From Bacteroidales bacterium (GTDB lineage Bacteria; Bacteroidota; Bacteroidia; Bacteroidales; UBA1402): a stretch of 64,000 nucleotides of DNA. The notes below the pieces were generated by a model. It saw only the letters and a list, made by a program, of their open reading frames with translations. It made no database searches and was not told the origin of the DNA. A program made the position numbers and the translations under genes. The stretch is from positions 124,001 through 188,000 of the forward strand of contig JAJFTH010000001.1 in NCBI GenBank assembly GCA_021373135.1, in the 5' to 3' direction. The first letter of the stretch is position 1. Each line of letters opens with the position of its first letter. This document shows, piece by piece, positions 35,031 through 44,802 of this stretch.

Positions 35031-35494
35031 AAATCAACAATATGAGAAAAAGAATCAATATAAAAGAGGCTGAAGCATTGCTTGAGAAATATTACGAAGG
35101 TAACACCTCTCAAGCCGAAGAAAAAAGGTTATACCATTTCTTGTTACAAGATCATTTACCTGAAAAATTCGAAGCCGACTGCGCCTTATTTGGTTTTTTT
35201 GCAAATCAAAAACAGAAGCCAAAGGCTGTCATCATTCCCCTCATGAGGTGGGCAAGCATTGCCGCCGTCATGGTTGGAATCATAGTCTTCGCCAAGACAT
35301 GGGTCAGTGACAATCCAACAAATATTGCATACATCAACGGACAAAAATACACAGATATCCAAGTTGTGAAGGAACAGGCCATGAGCTCACTCAAACTCGT
35401 ATCTTCACTTGACGAAGTGGAAGAATGCGTAAAAAACCTGAATGACAAAGACTTGATTGAATCTCAACTTGCCATTTTCAACGATATTCATTAA
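35024..35494 (+). CDS. Putative membrane anti-sigma factor
   Basis: A 156-residue protein. The N-terminal cytoplasmic part contains KEAEALLEKYYEGNTSQAEEKRLYHFLLQ, resembling the EKYxxGxTS-E motif of Bacteroidota anti-sigma-like proteins. A single helix lies at about 76-92 (WASIAAVMVGIIVFAKTW) and a short exported tail follows. The starts at 35024 and 35042 are both possible; the first overlaps the sigma gene by seven bases. The role is inferred from topology and operon position. No FecR domain is visible. Confidence 0.65.
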   Translation: MLKINNMRKRINIKEAEALLEKYYEGNTSQAEEKRLYHFLLQDHLPEKFEADCALFGFFANQKQKPKAVIIPLMRWASIAAVMVGIIVFAKTWVSDNPTNIAYINGQKYTDIQVVKEQAMSSLKLVSSLDEVEECVKNLNDKDLIESQLAIFNDIH

Positions 35495-35527
35495 CCATCA
35501 AACAAGAATCTGCTTATTAAAAAATAG

Positions 35528-35983
35528 ATGCTCATGAAACGATACAAAATTTATTTTTTGCTGCTTTTTGCCATAGGATTGACGGCTTCTCCCAATCTGT
35601 TGGCACAAAAAGATTTGCAAATCAATAAAGTCTTTGAACAGTATGGAAAAAAGAAAGGATCCGTCATGGTTGAACTTTCCAATGAAGCTTTGGGCGATTA
35701 TGATCTTACACTCTTCAAGAGCATTATCATCAGGAATGATCCATCAGCCGCTAAACTCACCCGTATTTGCCTTTCAAAGGATGAAGAAGGTGCAAAAAAA
35801 ATCAAACAAGTGATTGCCAATGGAGTTCCTACTTCCATTTATCTACAATTACCCCGCAAGGGAAAAGACAACCGCCTGATACTGTTCAATGAATCCCGCT
35901 CAGAAAACCGGCTAACACTGATTTATATCGAAACCGTAAACGATTCGGAAAACGTGCTTAAGCTATTATTAAAAAAGAAATAA
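35528..35983 (+). CDS. Small secreted protein of the sigma/anti-sigma operon
   Basis: A 151-residue protein with a signal peptide (YKIYFLLLFAIGLTASPNLLAQ). A compact domain follows: INKVFEQYGKKKGSVMVELS, LTLFKSIIIRND and NRLTLIYIETV. The Lys-rich C-terminus is VLKLLLKKK. It starts at MLMKR; a start at the second ATG (35534) is equally possible. It lies 33 bases after the anti-sigma gene. I do not recognise the family with confidence. The N-terminal GSVMVELS and secretion suggest an envelope role. Confidence 0.62.
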   Translation: MLMKRYKIYFLLLFAIGLTASPNLLAQKDLQINKVFEQYGKKKGSVMVELSNEALGDYDLTLFKSIIIRNDPSAAKLTRICLSKDEEGAKKIKQVIANGVPTSIYLQLPRKGKDNRLILFNESRSENRLTLIYIETVNDSENVLKLLLKKK

Positions 35984-36009
35984 CTATAAAAAACCTAACA
36001 ACCAGAGCT

Positions 36010-36945
36010 ATGAAACAAATTACACCATTATTGTTTTTGTCATGTTTCGCAATACTTCAGGCAAAAGCAGCAGAGACCATGTTTTCTGATACCACCTTCC
36101 GTTATCACAACAGGCTGATCAATCTGGAAGATAGCGTAGACCAGATCAAGGTTAAAATTTACGATACATCATCTAAGAACGACACCACCCCGTTCAAACA
36201 AGTTTACGAAGGCATATACAGCGAAGAAAAAAGTTATGAGAAATTTACGGTCATAGAAGACCTTGGATTCCAGTTCCCCATTATTACAAAAGCTTTTACA
36301 AAACGCCACAAGCATTACAAAATGAAATCCCACTGGGCAGGCATCGGACTTGGCTTTGCAAATGTTACCAATCCAAACAGTTTAAGTCTCACACCGGTCA
36401 ATGGATTTGAATTAAAATCTGAAGACTCCTATGAATTTTCTATAAACATTTTTGAAAGAATCTTGCCGGTTTTCCGTAACAATATCGGTATCACAACAGG
36501 TATGGGATTCAACTCACGGAAATATTTTCTGGACAACAACAAACATTTGGTTGAGACGAATGGAATCACATCTGAGATTCCTGCTCCGGATGGTATCAAC
36601 TACAAATACAGCCGGCTTAAGGTAGTCTATTTGACATTTCCTCTACTGATGGAATTTCAACCGACATTCGGCAACAACCATACATCTTATGTCGCTGCCG
36701 GAGTTGTCGGCGGGGTGAAGTTGCTTTCCTCATCAAAGGTTAAATATAAAGATGCCGAAGGACACACTATCCGCGATGTCGAAGCCAAAGGCCTGAATGT
36801 TGCTCCACTCACTTTGGATTACCTGGTTCAGGCAGGTATAGGAGACTTCAGTGTCTATGCGAAATATTCACCATTCAATCTTTTTCAGCAAGACAAAGGT
36901 CCGGAAGTCAGGCCCATCTCACTAGGTTTTATGCTGGATTTCTAA
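36010..36945 (+). CDS. Outer-membrane beta-barrel protein
   Basis: A 311-residue protein with a signal peptide (MKQITPLLFLSCFAILQAKA). A plug-like N-terminal region of about 95 residues is followed by strand-rich sequence: HWAGIGLGFANVTNPNSLSL, SYVAAGVVGGVKLLSSSKVK and RPISLGFMLDF. The last residue is a C-terminal Phe, as in many outer-membrane barrels. It resembles the general PorT/OmpW-like barrel group of Bacteroidota. It ends the ECF sigma run, 26 bases after the small secreted protein, and is a candidate target of that sigma. Confidence 0.75.
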   Translation: MKQITPLLFLSCFAILQAKAAETMFSDTTFRYHNRLINLEDSVDQIKVKIYDTSSKNDTTPFKQVYEGIYSEEKSYEKFTVIEDLGFQFPIITKAFTKRHKHYKMKSHWAGIGLGFANVTNPNSLSLTPVNGFELKSEDSYEFSINIFERILPVFRNNIGITTGMGFNSRKYFLDNNKHLVETNGITSEIPAPDGINYKYSRLKVVYLTFPLLMEFQPTFGNNHTSYVAAGVVGGVKLLSSSKVKYKDAEGHTIRDVEAKGLNVAPLTLDYLVQAGIGDFSVYAKYSPFNLFQQDKGPEVRPISLGFMLDF

Positions 36946-36971
36946 TAAAAACCATGAGTTAGAAACCAAAA

Positions 36972-37003
36972 GAAAAAGCCTGCGTTTTGCAGGCTTTTTC
37001 TTT
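36972..37003. terminator. Bidirectional terminator between the OMP gene and rplQ
   Basis: A perfect 12-bp stem (GAAAAAGCCTGC 36972-36983 with GCAGGCTTTTTC 36989-37000) and a GTTTT loop, followed by CTTT. It lies 26 bases after the barrel gene and 51 bases after the convergent rplQ stop, where it ends the ribosomal cluster on the minus strand. Confidence 0.9.
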
Positions 37004-37051
37004 ATCATATAAGCTGTGTGTTAGATAAAACGCACAACTCTAAAATGGTAA

Positions 37052-37591
37052 TTATTCAGCAACAGGTGCCTCAGGAGCAGCAGCTTCTGCAACAGGTGCT
37101 TCAACAGCTTCAACTTCAGCAACAGGTGCTTCAGCAACAGTTTCTTCAACAGCAACAGTTTCAGCGGCTTTCTTCTTTGCAGAAGAACGACGCGTACGTG
37201 TTTTCTTTTCAACTTTAGCCTTCAACATATTGTCATCAAAGTCAACAAGTTCAATAAAACACATCTGTGCATTGTCACCCAAACGGAAACCAGTTTTAAT
37301 AATACGGGTATAGCCACCTGGGCGATCAGCAACTTTCGGAGAAACAACCTGAAAAAGTTCAGTGACTGCTTCTTTATTTTGCAGCGAACTAAAAACCAAA
37401 CGTCTGTTTTGGGTCGTATCTTCTTTGGCTTTGGTTATAAGGGGTTCAACCACCATTTTAAGAGCTTTTGCTTTTGCCGTTGTGGTAAATATGCGTTTGT
37501 GCATAATCAAAGAGGTTGACATATTCGACAACATAGCACTACGGTGAGCTGTTTGACGTCCTAAATGATTGAATTTTTTATTATGTCTCAT
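37052..37591 (-). CDS. rplQ: 50S ribosomal protein L17 with Ala/Glu/Val tail
   Basis: A 179-residue L17, against about 120-130 in E. coli. The core is [20 protein letters not shown], then [20 protein letters not shown] and [18 protein letters not shown]. From about residue 138 a tail of EAPVAE/AVEE-type repeats follows. L17 sits near the polypeptide exit tunnel. Such acidic tails are known in Bacteroidota L17. It is the last gene of the cluster, four bases after rpoA. Confidence 0.97.
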   Translation of the reverse strand: MRHNKKFNHLGRQTAHRSAMLSNMSTSLIMHKRIFTTTAKAKALKMVVEPLITKAKEDTTQNRRLVFSSLQNKEAVTELFQVVSPKVADRPGGYTRIIKTGFRLGDNAQMCFIELVDFDDNMLKAKVEKKTRTRRSSAKKKAAETVAVEETVAEAPVAEVEAVEAPVAEAAAPEAPVAE

Positions 37592-37595
37592 CGTC

Positions 37596-38588
37596 TTATT
37601 CTTTATCTAATTTATATTTTGCGATATCCATCCCAAAGGACAGGTTCAAACTTTCCAAAAGATCGTCTAACTCAGTCAGTGATTTCTTTCCAAAATTGCG
37701 GAACTTCAACAAATCGGTTTTATTGAAGACTACCAATTCTCCAAGTGTTTCAACATCTGCTGCTTTCAGGCAGTTCAATGCACGAACGGAAAGATCCATG
37801 TCTACCAACTTAGATTTCAATAATTGACGCATGTGCAGGATTTCTTCGTCAAATTCTTCACCTCCGTCTGTTTCTGTTGTATCCAAGGTGATTTTCTCAT
37901 CAGAGAACAACATAAAGTGATGAATCAAGATCTTTGCTGCGTCTTTCAAAGCGTCTTTTGGATGTACAGAACCATCAGTTGTGATTTCAAAGACAAGTTT
38001 TTCATAGTCAGTCTTTTGTTCTACACGGAAGTTTTCAACCGAGTATTTCACATTTTTGATGGGGGTATAGATAGAATCGATTGGAATTACATTCAAATCT
38101 GAATAGACCATTCCGTGCTCTTCAGCAGGGACGTAACCACGACCTTTGTTTACAGTCAATTCCATTTGAAAGGCAGCGGCTGAATCCAAGTGGCAAATGA
38201 CCAATTCAGGATTAAGCACTTCAAATCCAGTAAATGCTTTACCGATCTCACCTGCCGTCAGAATCTCCAAACCGGAAACGTTAATGGTGGCCTTTTCATT
38301 CTCAATCTCATCAACAAGTTGTTTAAAACGAACTTGTTTCAAATTCAAGATTATATTTGTTACATCTTCCACTACACCCGGTATGGAAGAAAACTCATGA
38401 TCCACACCTTCAATACGCAAGGAAGTGATAGCAAATCCTTCAAGCGAAGAGAGTAGAATACGACGCAAGGCATTACCTACCGTAATACCAAAGCCGGGTT
38501 CCAGGGGACGAAATTCGAATTTACCGAACTTGTTGTCTGCTTCCAACATGATGACCTTCTCGGGTTTTTGAAACGCTAATATTGCCAT
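37596..38588 (-). CDS. rpoA: RNA polymerase alpha subunit
   Basis: A 330-residue alpha subunit. The N-terminal dimerisation domain has [20 protein letters not shown] and [15 protein letters not shown]. The C-terminal DNA-contacting domain from about 245 has [23 protein letters not shown] sequence and [16 protein letters not shown]. Length is normal. Its start is separated from rpsD by 11 bases. Confidence 0.98.
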   Translation of the reverse strand: MAILAFQKPEKVIMLEADNKFGKFEFRPLEPGFGITVGNALRRILLSSLEGFAITSLRIEGVDHEFSSIPGVVEDVTNIILNLKQVRFKQLVDEIENEKATINVSGLEILTAGEIGKAFTGFEVLNPELVICHLDSAAAFQMELTVNKGRGYVPAEEHGMVYSDLNVIPIDSIYTPIKNVKYSVENFRVEQKTDYEKLVFEITTDGSVHPKDALKDAAKILIHHFMLFSDEKITLDTTETDGGEEFDEEILHMRQLLKSKLVDMDLSVRALNCLKAADVETLGELVVFNKTDLLKFRNFGKKSLTELDDLLESLNLSFGMDIAKYKLDKE

Positions 38589-38599
38589 GGAGTCTGGGA

Positions 38600-39205
38600 T
38601 TATTTAGAATATAATTCTACGATCAGTTGTTCTTTAATATTTTCAGGGATATCAGCACGTTCCGGCATATGCAGGAATTTGCCTGATTTTGAGGACTGAT
38701 CAAATTCCAACCAAGCATATTTACTGTGATTAAAACCAGACAAAGAATTGTTGACAATTTCCAAAGATTTGGATTTTTCACGTACCCCAATAACCTGACC
38801 TGCTTTTACAAGGTAAGATGGAATGTTGACCAACTTGCCATCAACCACAATGTGACGATGCGAAACAAGTTGACGTGCGGCGTCACGTGTAGGTGCAATA
38901 CCCAAACGGAACACAACATTATCTAAGCGGGATTCCAACAATTGCAACAGCACTTCACCTTTAATACCCTTGGTACTTGAGGCTTTTTCAAATAGGTTAC
39001 GGAATTGTCTTTCCAATACGCCATAGGTGTATTTCGCTTTTTGTTTTTCACGAAGTTGTATACCGTATTCTGAAGTTTTCTTCCTACGGTTGTTACCATG
39101 AATACCCGGCGGGTAATTCTTTTTGCTCAAAACTTTATCGGGACCATAAATGGGTTCCCCGAATTTACGCGCAATTTTAGTTTTTGGTCCAGTATATCTA
39201 GCCAT
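38600..39205 (-). CDS. rpsD: 30S ribosomal protein S4
   Basis: A 201-residue S4 starting [21 protein letters not shown] central region with the S4 RNA-binding motif contains [20 protein letters not shown] and [20 protein letters not shown]. It nucleates 30S assembly on 16S rRNA. The ATG at 39205 matches the family; the frame continues upstream to 39262 through sequence unlike S4. A CxxC zinc site is absent. Confidence 0.97.
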   Translation of the reverse strand: MARYTGPKTKIARKFGEPIYGPDKVLSKKNYPPGIHGNNRRKKTSEYGIQLREKQKAKYTYGVLERQFRNLFEKASSTKGIKGEVLLQLLESRLDNVVFRLGIAPTRDAARQLVSHRHIVVDGKLVNIPSYLVKAGQVIGVREKSKSLEIVNNSLSGFNHSKYAWLEFDQSSKSGKFLHMPERADIPENIKEQLIVELYSK

Positions 39206-39306
39206 TTTTTTGTTTGAAAAAATATGAACCGGAGTTGTGCAGTCGCATGATTTTGTGTGCAATCAATAACACGATCCCTAAATTCATAAAATTAATACTA
39301 AGATTC

Positions 39307-39696
39307 TTATACTCTTCTTCTCTTAGGAGGACGGCATCCGTTATGTGGAAGTGGCGTAACGTCTACAATTTCCATCACTTCAATACCGGCACCATGAATG
39401 GTGCGGACGGCCGATTCACGGCCGTTTCCAGGTCCTTTTACATACGCCTTGACCTTTCTCAAGCCAAGATCATATGCGACTTTTGCACAATCTTGTGCAG
39501 CCATTTGGGCTGCATAAGGAGTATTCTTTTTTGAACCCCTGAATCCCATTTTACCTGCAGAAGACCAGGAAATAACCTGACCGTCTCCGTTGGCGAGGGA
39601 AACAATGATGTTGTTAAAAGATGAATGGATGTGCGCTTGTCCGATTGCTTCAACTTTTACGTTTCTTTTTTTAGCTGCGACTGTCTTTTTTGCCAT
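39307..39696 (-). CDS. rpsK: 30S ribosomal protein S11
   Basis: A 129-residue S11 with [40 protein letters not shown] and the C-terminal [15 protein letters not shown] signature. It forms part of the 30S platform at the E site. It lies 46 bases after rpsM and about 100 bases before rpsD. Confidence 0.98.
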   Translation of the reverse strand: MAKKTVAAKKRNVKVEAIGQAHIHSSFNNIIVSLANGDGQVISWSSAGKMGFRGSKKNTPYAAQMAAQDCAKVAYDLGLRKVKAYVKGPGNGRESAVRTIHGAGIEVMEIVDVTPLPHNGCRPPKRRRV

Positions 39697-39742
39697 ATCA
39701 GTTCTAAATTTTAAAAGCTTGTGTGTTTACAAAGGCTTATGA

Positions 39743-40123
39743 TTACTTCGTAGCCTTCTTCTTGTTAGCCACTGTCTTCTTCTTACCTTTGCGGGTACGG
39801 GCATTGTTCTTGGTACTTTGACCTCTTAGAGGAAGGCCCAGACGATGACGAATGCCACGGTAACAGCCGATATCCATCAAACGTTTGATATTTAACTGTA
39901 CTTCAGAACGTAAATCACCTTCAACCTTGAAAGATTCACCAATGATCTCACGGATCTTACCGGATTGTTCATCATTCCAGTCTTTAACTTTGATGTCTTT
40001 ATCGACACCGGCTTTTTCCAATACCATCAGAGAGCGACTGCGACCAATCCCATAAATATAGGTCAAGGCAACTTCTCCTCTTTTGTTTTGCGGCAAATCT
40101 ACACCTACGATTCTAATAGCCAT
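39743..40123 (-). CDS. rpsM: 30S ribosomal protein S13
   Basis: A 126-residue S13, starting [20 protein letters not shown] with [10 protein letters not shown] and the C-terminal [20 protein letters not shown] motif. A Lys-rich tail ends [12 protein letters not shown]. It contacts 5S-region bridge B1 and tRNA at the head of the 30S subunit. It follows rpmJ by 29 bases. Confidence 0.98.
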   Translation of the reverse strand: MAIRIVGVDLPQNKRGEVALTYIYGIGRSRSLMVLEKAGVDKDIKVKDWNDEQSGKIREIIGESFKVEGDLRSEVQLNIKRLMDIGCYRGIRHRLGLPLRGQSTKNNARTRKGKKKTVANKKKATK

Positions 40124-40152
40124 ACTTTATTATATTTACTAAATTTTCTACT

Positions 40153-40269
40153 TTATCCCTGACGTTGCTTGAACTTGGGATTCTTTTTGTTAATCACATA
40201 TAAAACGCCTTTCCTGCGAACCATTTTGCATTCCGGAGTGCGTTTTTTCAAAGATGCTCTTACTTTCAT
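40153..40269 (-). CDS. rpmJ: 50S ribosomal protein L36
   Basis: A 38-residue protein found by translating the gap between infA and rpsM: it starts [20 protein letters not shown] and ends [12 protein letters not shown]. Only one of the four zinc-ligand positions of the canonical CXXC-CXXXXH type remains (Cys14), so this is the zinc-independent form, as usual in the phylum. The ATG is at 40269, 12 bases after infA. Confidence 0.95.
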   Translation of the reverse strand: MKVRASLKKRTPECKMVRRKGVLYVINKKNPKFKQRQG

Positions 40270-40281
40270 ATCTATAATTGT

Positions 40282-40500
40282 TTATTTGTATCTGAAAGAT
40301 ATCCTGCCTTTCGACAAATCATACGGCGACATTTCAACCCGTACTTTATCACCAGGTAAAATCTTGATGTAATGCATCCTCATTTTACCAGAGATATGAG
40401 CCGTAATTTCATGCCCGTTTTCTAATTCTACACGGAACATCGCATTGGACAATGCCTCTACAATGATACCGTCTTGTTCTATTGCTTGCTGTTTAGCCAT
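40282..40500 (-). CDS. infA: Translation initiation factor IF-1
   Basis: A 72-residue OB-fold protein: [60 protein letters not shown], ending RISFRYK. It occupies the A-site region of the 30S subunit in initiation. It lies between map and rpmJ, as in other bacteria. Confidence 0.98.
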   Translation of the reverse strand: MAKQQAIEQDGIIVEALSNAMFRVELENGHEITAHISGKMRMHYIKILPGDKVRVEMSPYDLSKGRISFRYK

Positions 40501-40516
40501 AAATTAATTTACTGAT

Positions 40517-41305
40517 TTAAATGAATCTATCACCTAAGGCCTCTTTAATATGGTCAAAAGAAGTTAGAATCTCAGCTGCACCATTCTTACGGATTGCAAC
40601 AGTATTTTCAAAGTGTGCAGAAGGCTTCCTATCTGCGGTTCGAACCTCCCACCCGTTACGCCCGATGATTATATTTTTCGTTCCCATATTGATCATGGGT
40701 TCAATGGCTATAACCATTCCGGCTTTCAACTGAGGGCCAGCTCCATGTTTACCGTAATTCGGAACTTCAGGATCTTCGTGAAGGTCTCTTCCAACACCAT
40801 GTCCCACCATTTCCCGAACAACTGAATAACCACGTTTTTGACAATATGTCTGCACTGCGTTTCCTATATCTCCGATCCGCTTTCCCTCTATCGCCTGTTC
40901 TATGCCTTTATAGAGAGATTCTTTGGTTGTTCTTAAAAGAGCAACGACTTCTTCCTTAACATCACCTACTCTGAATGTGTAGGCCGAGTCACCATGAAAG
41001 CCATTCTTCTTTGCACCACAATCAACGGATACAATATCACCATCTTTAAGAATTGTTTTTTCAGAAGGGAAACCATGCACCACAACTTCATTTACAGAAA
41101 TACAAAGTGATGCAGGAAAACCACCATAGTTCAGGAAGGAAGGCTCAGCCCCACAAGAGCGAATAAAATCTTCAGCTACCTGATCCAGATATTTTGTTGT
41201 TACTCCGGGTTGTACATATTTTGCAACTTCGCCCAACGCTTTGGCTACGATTTCACCACTTTCCCGAAGGAAAACCAAATCATCTTCTGTTTTTAAATAA
41301 ATCAT
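40517..41305 (-). CDS. map: Methionine aminopeptidase type I
   Basis: A 262-residue metalloenzyme that removes the N-terminal Met from nascent proteins. The five metal ligands are D95 and D106 (VSVDCGAKKNGFHGDSAY), H169 (MVGHGVGRDLHE), E202 (AIEPM) and E233 (HFENTVAI). The type I length without an insert is typical. It follows secY by 12 bases in the ribosomal cluster. Confidence 0.98.
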   Translation of the reverse strand: MIYLKTEDDLVFLRESGEIVAKALGEVAKYVQPGVTTKYLDQVAEDFIRSCGAEPSFLNYGGFPASLCISVNEVVVHGFPSEKTILKDGDIVSVDCGAKKNGFHGDSAYTFRVGDVKEEVVALLRTTKESLYKGIEQAIEGKRIGDIGNAVQTYCQKRGYSVVREMVGHGVGRDLHEDPEVPNYGKHGAGPQLKAGMVIAIEPMINMGTKNIIIGRNGWEVRTADRKPSAHFENTVAIRKNGAAEILTSFDHIKEALGDRFI

Positions 41306-41317
41306 TAAAAAAATTAA

Positions 41318-42661
41318 TTAATAAGCAGCTATGCTACCAGTTCTACCTTTAATGCGGCCGGACTTCAACAAACCGTCGTAGTGACGCATTAACAAATGGC
41401 TTTCTATTTGCTGTAAGAAATCCAAAATAACACCGACAATAATTAAAAGGGATGTTCCTCCGAAAAACTGTGCAAATGATGTATTGATACCAAACATCTT
41501 AGCGAAAACCGGCATGATGGAAATAAATGCAAGGAAAATGGATCCCGGCAATGTAATCTTTGACATGATAGCGTCAATATACTCTGCCGTTCTTTTTCCA
41601 GGTTTAATACCAGGAATAAAACCATTGTTTCTTTTCATCTCTTCAGCCATCTGTGTCGGATTGATTGTAATAGCTGTATAGAAATACGTGAATGCTATAA
41701 TCAAAAGTGCAAAGACGATATTATACCAAGGTCCGTTCATATCAGTCAGTGCTTTTCCAAAGCCACTGGCGGAAACAGTATTGGAATATCCGACAAAAGC
41801 CAAAGGGATAAACATGATAGCCTGGGCAAAAATGATAGGCATAACACCGGCAGCATTCACTTTCAATGGAATATACTGACGTGCGCCACCATATTGTTTA
41901 TTTCCAACAACTCTCTTGGCATATTGTACAGGGACTTTACGGGTACCCTGAACCAAAAGAATAGCGAAAATGGTAACAGCCAACAACAATAAAAGTTCCG
42001 CAAGAAGCATCACCAAACCACCAGCTGCAGTTGTTGAATAACGAGAGACAAATTCCTGAGTCAAGGCCTGAGGAAGACGAGCTATAATACCAATAAGGAT
42101 AATCATGGAAACTCCATTTCCGATACCTTTATCAGTAATACGTTCACCAATCCAAAGCGTAAACATACTTCCGGCAGCCAAAATGAAAACAGATGAAATC
42201 TTGAACCAGAATCCTGGAGGAAGTGCAGCACCTGCATATCCCATTTGGGCACTCAGGTTGGCAAGATATGCCGGGCCTTGGAACAATAGAATCGCAAATG
42301 TCAGGTATCTTGTATACTGATTCATCTTTGTCCTTCCACTTTCACCTTCGCGTTGAAGCTTCTGAAAAAAAGGCACAGCCATTCCTAACAACTGCATAAC
42401 GATAGAAGCAGAAATGTAAGGCATAATACCCAAAGCCACTATTGAAGCATTTGAGAATGCACCACCTGAAAACATATCAAGCAATGACATGATACCTTCG
42501 CGAGTCTGCCCGTGTAAAGCGGTAAGTGTCGAAGTATCAATACCGGGAAGTACAACAAAGGAGCAAAAGCGATACACTGCTACAAAACCCAAAGTAGTTA
42601 ACAGGCGGTTACGCAACTCTTCGATCTTCCAGATATTCTTTAAGGTTTGAATTATTTTCAT
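41318..42661 (-). CDS. secY: Protein translocase subunit SecY
   Basis: A 447-residue ten-helix inner-membrane protein, the channel of the Sec translocon. It starts MKIIQTLKNIWKIEELRNRL and contains the plug/TM2 region SIVALGIMPYISASIVMQLL, SIFLAFISIMPVFAKM and C-terminal GRIKGRTGSIAAY. It follows rplO by 31 bases. Translation is probably coupled with map downstream. Confidence 0.98.
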   Translation of the reverse strand: MKIIQTLKNIWKIEELRNRLLTTLGFVAVYRFCSFVVLPGIDTSTLTALHGQTREGIMSLLDMFSGGAFSNASIVALGIMPYISASIVMQLLGMAVPFFQKLQREGESGRTKMNQYTRYLTFAILLFQGPAYLANLSAQMGYAGAALPPGFWFKISSVFILAAGSMFTLWIGERITDKGIGNGVSMIILIGIIARLPQALTQEFVSRYSTTAAGGLVMLLAELLLLLAVTIFAILLVQGTRKVPVQYAKRVVGNKQYGGARQYIPLKVNAAGVMPIIFAQAIMFIPLAFVGYSNTVSASGFGKALTDMNGPWYNIVFALLIIAFTYFYTAITINPTQMAEEMKRNNGFIPGIKPGKRTAEYIDAIMSKITLPGSIFLAFISIMPVFAKMFGINTSFAQFFGGTSLLIIVGVILDFLQQIESHLLMRHYDGLLKSGRIKGRTGSIAAY

Positions 42662-42692
42662 GAGAACTTATTTTTATCGTTTAGAATACAGA

Positions 42693-43139
42693 TCAACAGG
42701 TTGTCACTGTTCCTCCTACAGCTTCAATAGCCTTAATGGCTGAAGCAGAGAATGCGTTTGCCGTTACATCCAATTTGACTGTCAACGTACCTTTACCCAA
42801 AATCTTTACCAATTGAGAAGAAGAGATGAATCCAGCTTCTTTCAATGTATCAATATTGATGGTTGTAAGGTTGCTCGCTTCCGCCAATTTTTGTAAAGTA
42901 TCAATGTTGATCGCTTTATATTCTATCCGATTGATGTTCTTAAAACCAAATTTCGGAACACGACGCTGCAAAGGCATTTGACCGCCTTCAAAACCACGTT
43001 TACGAGAGTAACCTGATCTTGATTTGGCACCTTTGTGACCTCTCGTAGAGGTACCGCCCATTCCTGAACCTTGTCCCCGACCAATTCTTTTTCCGTCTTT
43101 AACGGATCCTGCAGCGGGTTTTAAATTGCTTAAATTCAT
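42693..43139 (-). CDS. rplO: 50S ribosomal protein L15
   Basis: A 148-residue L15: MNLSNLKPAAGSVKDGKRIG, the Gly-rich GRGQGSGMGGTSTRGHKGAK and the KRGFEGGQMPLQRRVPKFGF motif. It binds 23S rRNA in large-subunit assembly. It follows rpmD by about 10 bases. Confidence 0.98.
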   Translation of the reverse strand: MNLSNLKPAAGSVKDGKRIGRGQGSGMGGTSTRGHKGAKSRSGYSRKRGFEGGQMPLQRRVPKFGFKNINRIEYKAINIDTLQKLAEASNLTTINIDTLKEAGFISSSQLVKILGKGTLTVKLDVTANAFSASAIKAIEAVGGTVTTC

Positions 43140-43149
43140 AGCTCTATAT

Positions 43150-43326
43150 TTATTCTACGATTTTCACTAAGTGTTTAACTTTCTCAACCATACCTAAGAT
43201 GGCAGGGGTAGCTTCGTGTTCAACTACATTGTTCGTTTTCTTGAGTCCAAGAGCATCCAAAGTTCTTTTCTGAACTGCAGGACAACCTATGCGACTCTTA
43301 AATTGTTTGATTTTTATCGTTGCCAT
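43150..43326 (-). CDS. rpmD: 50S ribosomal protein L30
   Basis: A 58-residue protein found by direct translation: it starts MATIKIKQFKSRIGCPAVQK and has LDALGLKKTNNVVEH and VKHLVKIVE. It is the expected gene between rpsE and rplO, lying 12 bases after rpsE. Length is normal for L30. Confidence 0.95.
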   Translation of the reverse strand: MATIKIKQFKSRIGCPAVQKRTLDALGLKKTNNVVEHEATPAILGMVEKVKHLVKIVE

Positions 43327-43338
43327 TTTTCTACCTCC

Positions 43339-43857
43339 TTATCCTTTAAATACTTTTTCAACGGAAATACCACGGTTCTGGGCAACCATATAAGCATCAC
43401 GCATTTCGCATAATGCTGCCATGGTGGCTTTTACCAGGTTATGAGGATTGGAAGAACCTTTCGATTTTGCCAATACATCCGTAATACCTACACTTTCCAA
43501 AACTGCACGCATAGCACCACCTGCTTTAACTCCGGTACCAGGGGTAGCGGGTTTGAGGAATACTTCCGCACCACTGTACTTAGCCCATTGTTCATGAGGT
43601 ATGGTACCTTTAAGAACCGGAATTTTGATCAGGTTCTTTTTTGCAGCTTCTGCACCTTTGGCAATGGCAGCGGTCACTTCACCTGCTTTTCCCAAGCCCC
43701 AGCCAACGATTCCGTCTTCATTTCCTACCACAACAATGGCAGAAAAGCTGAATGCACGTCCTCCTTTGGTCACTTTGGTAACACGGTTAATAGCTACCAG
43801 TCTATCTTTCAACTCCAAATCATTGGTAGTCTTTACTCTATTCATTTGTCCTGCCAT
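43339..43857 (-). CDS. rpsE: 30S ribosomal protein S5
   Basis: A 172-residue S5 with the N-terminal RNA-binding domain ([40 protein letters not shown]) and C-terminal [20 protein letters not shown]. It affects decoding fidelity at the A site. It follows rplR by five bases. Confidence 0.98.
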   Translation of the reverse strand: MAGQMNRVKTTNDLELKDRLVAINRVTKVTKGGRAFSFSAIVVVGNEDGIVGWGLGKAGEVTAAIAKGAEAAKKNLIKIPVLKGTIPHEQWAKYSGAEVFLKPATPGTGVKAGGAMRAVLESVGITDVLAKSKGSSNPHNLVKATMAALCEMRDAYMVAQNRGISVEKVFKG

Positions 43858-43862
43858 GATGA

Positions 43863-44207
43863 TTAAAATTTTAATCCGCCTTTACGTGCGGCATCAGCCA
43901 CTTCTTTAACTCTACCGTGATACAAATATCCGTTACGGTCAAAAACCACACTACTGATACCTGCTTCCAAAGCATTCTTGGCTATAATTTCACCTACTTT
44001 AGCGGCTTGTTCTTTTTTATTCACTTTTTCCTCCAATTTCAGGGAAGAAGCAGCTGCCAAAGTCTTACCGGCTTTATCGTCGATGATTTGAACATAAATC
44101 TGCTTATTACTTCTGAAAACGGTCAAACGCGGGGTTTCAGGCGTACCGGAAATTTTACCGCGAACCCGTTGTTTTATTTTAAGTCTCCTGGATGTTTTCG
44201 ATGTCAT
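43863..44207 (-). CDS. rplR: 50S ribosomal protein L18
   Basis: A 114-residue L18 with [35 protein letters not shown] and the C-terminal [20 protein letters not shown], which contacts 5S rRNA. It follows rplF by 21 bases. Confidence 0.98.
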   Translation of the reverse strand: MTSKTSRRLKIKQRVRGKISGTPETPRLTVFRSNKQIYVQIIDDKAGKTLAAASSLKLEEKVNKKEQAAKVGEIIAKNALEAGISSVVFDRNGYLYHGRVKEVADAARKGGLKF

Positions 44208-44228
44208 CTGATTAATTTTTAGCGTAAA

Positions 44229-44786
44229 TTACTTCTTACCTGCTGATTTGCCAGCTTTTCTACGAACTTCTTCGCCAACAAAGCGTACACCTTTGCCTTT
44301 ATAAGGTTCCGGTTTACGGAAAGAGCGAATTTTAGCACATACTTGACCGATCAATTGCTTGTCGCAGGATTCGAGAATGATCATCGGATTTTTATTACGC
44401 TCCGATTTTGTTTCCACTTTAATTTCCGGGGGCAACATCAAATAGATATTGTGCGTATAACCCAAAGCCAAATCAAGGATCTGACCATTGTTTTGTGCAC
44501 GGTAACCAACACCGACCAGTTCCATTTCCTTATGGTAACCTTCAGAGACTCCTACAACCATGTTGTGGATCAGAGAACGGTATAAACCATGTTGTGAACG
44601 GATCTCTTTATCATCATTCGGACGTGTAACAAACACGGTACTTTCCTTCACTTCTACAGCGATAGGACTGTTGACTGCTTGTTTGAGTTCCCCTTTGGGC
44701 CCCTTTACCGTTACGGTATTATTTGCATCAACCGATACGGTTACGCCGGCTGGAATGCTAATGGGTAATTTTCCTATTCTAGACAT
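44229..44786 (-). CDS. rplF: 50S ribosomal protein L6
   Basis: A 185-residue L6 starting MSRIGKLPISIPAGVTVSVD. It has two related domains and the C-terminal RKPEPYKGKGVRFVGEEVRR motif. The ATG at 44786 fits the family; the frame extends upstream to 44828 into rpsH, and those 14 residues are unlike L6. It follows rpsH by 16 bases. Confidence 0.98.
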   Translation of the reverse strand: MSRIGKLPISIPAGVTVSVDANNTVTVKGPKGELKQAVNSPIAVEVKESTVFVTRPNDDKEIRSQHGLYRSLIHNMVVGVSEGYHKEMELVGVGYRAQNNGQILDLALGYTHNIYLMLPPEIKVETKSERNKNPMIILESCDKQLIGQVCAKIRSFRKPEPYKGKGVRFVGEEVRRKAGKSAGKK

Positions 44787-44802
44787 GTTTCTTTCCTCCT
44801 CA

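Noticed and set aside
37018..37218. Gln-rich plus-strand frame opposite rplQ
   Set aside because: Antisense of the L17 Ala/Glu/Val tail; no start context or domain.
40153..40269. L36 with only one Cys, suggesting a lost zinc site
   Set aside because: Zinc-independent L36 is usual in the phylum; it is not a defect.
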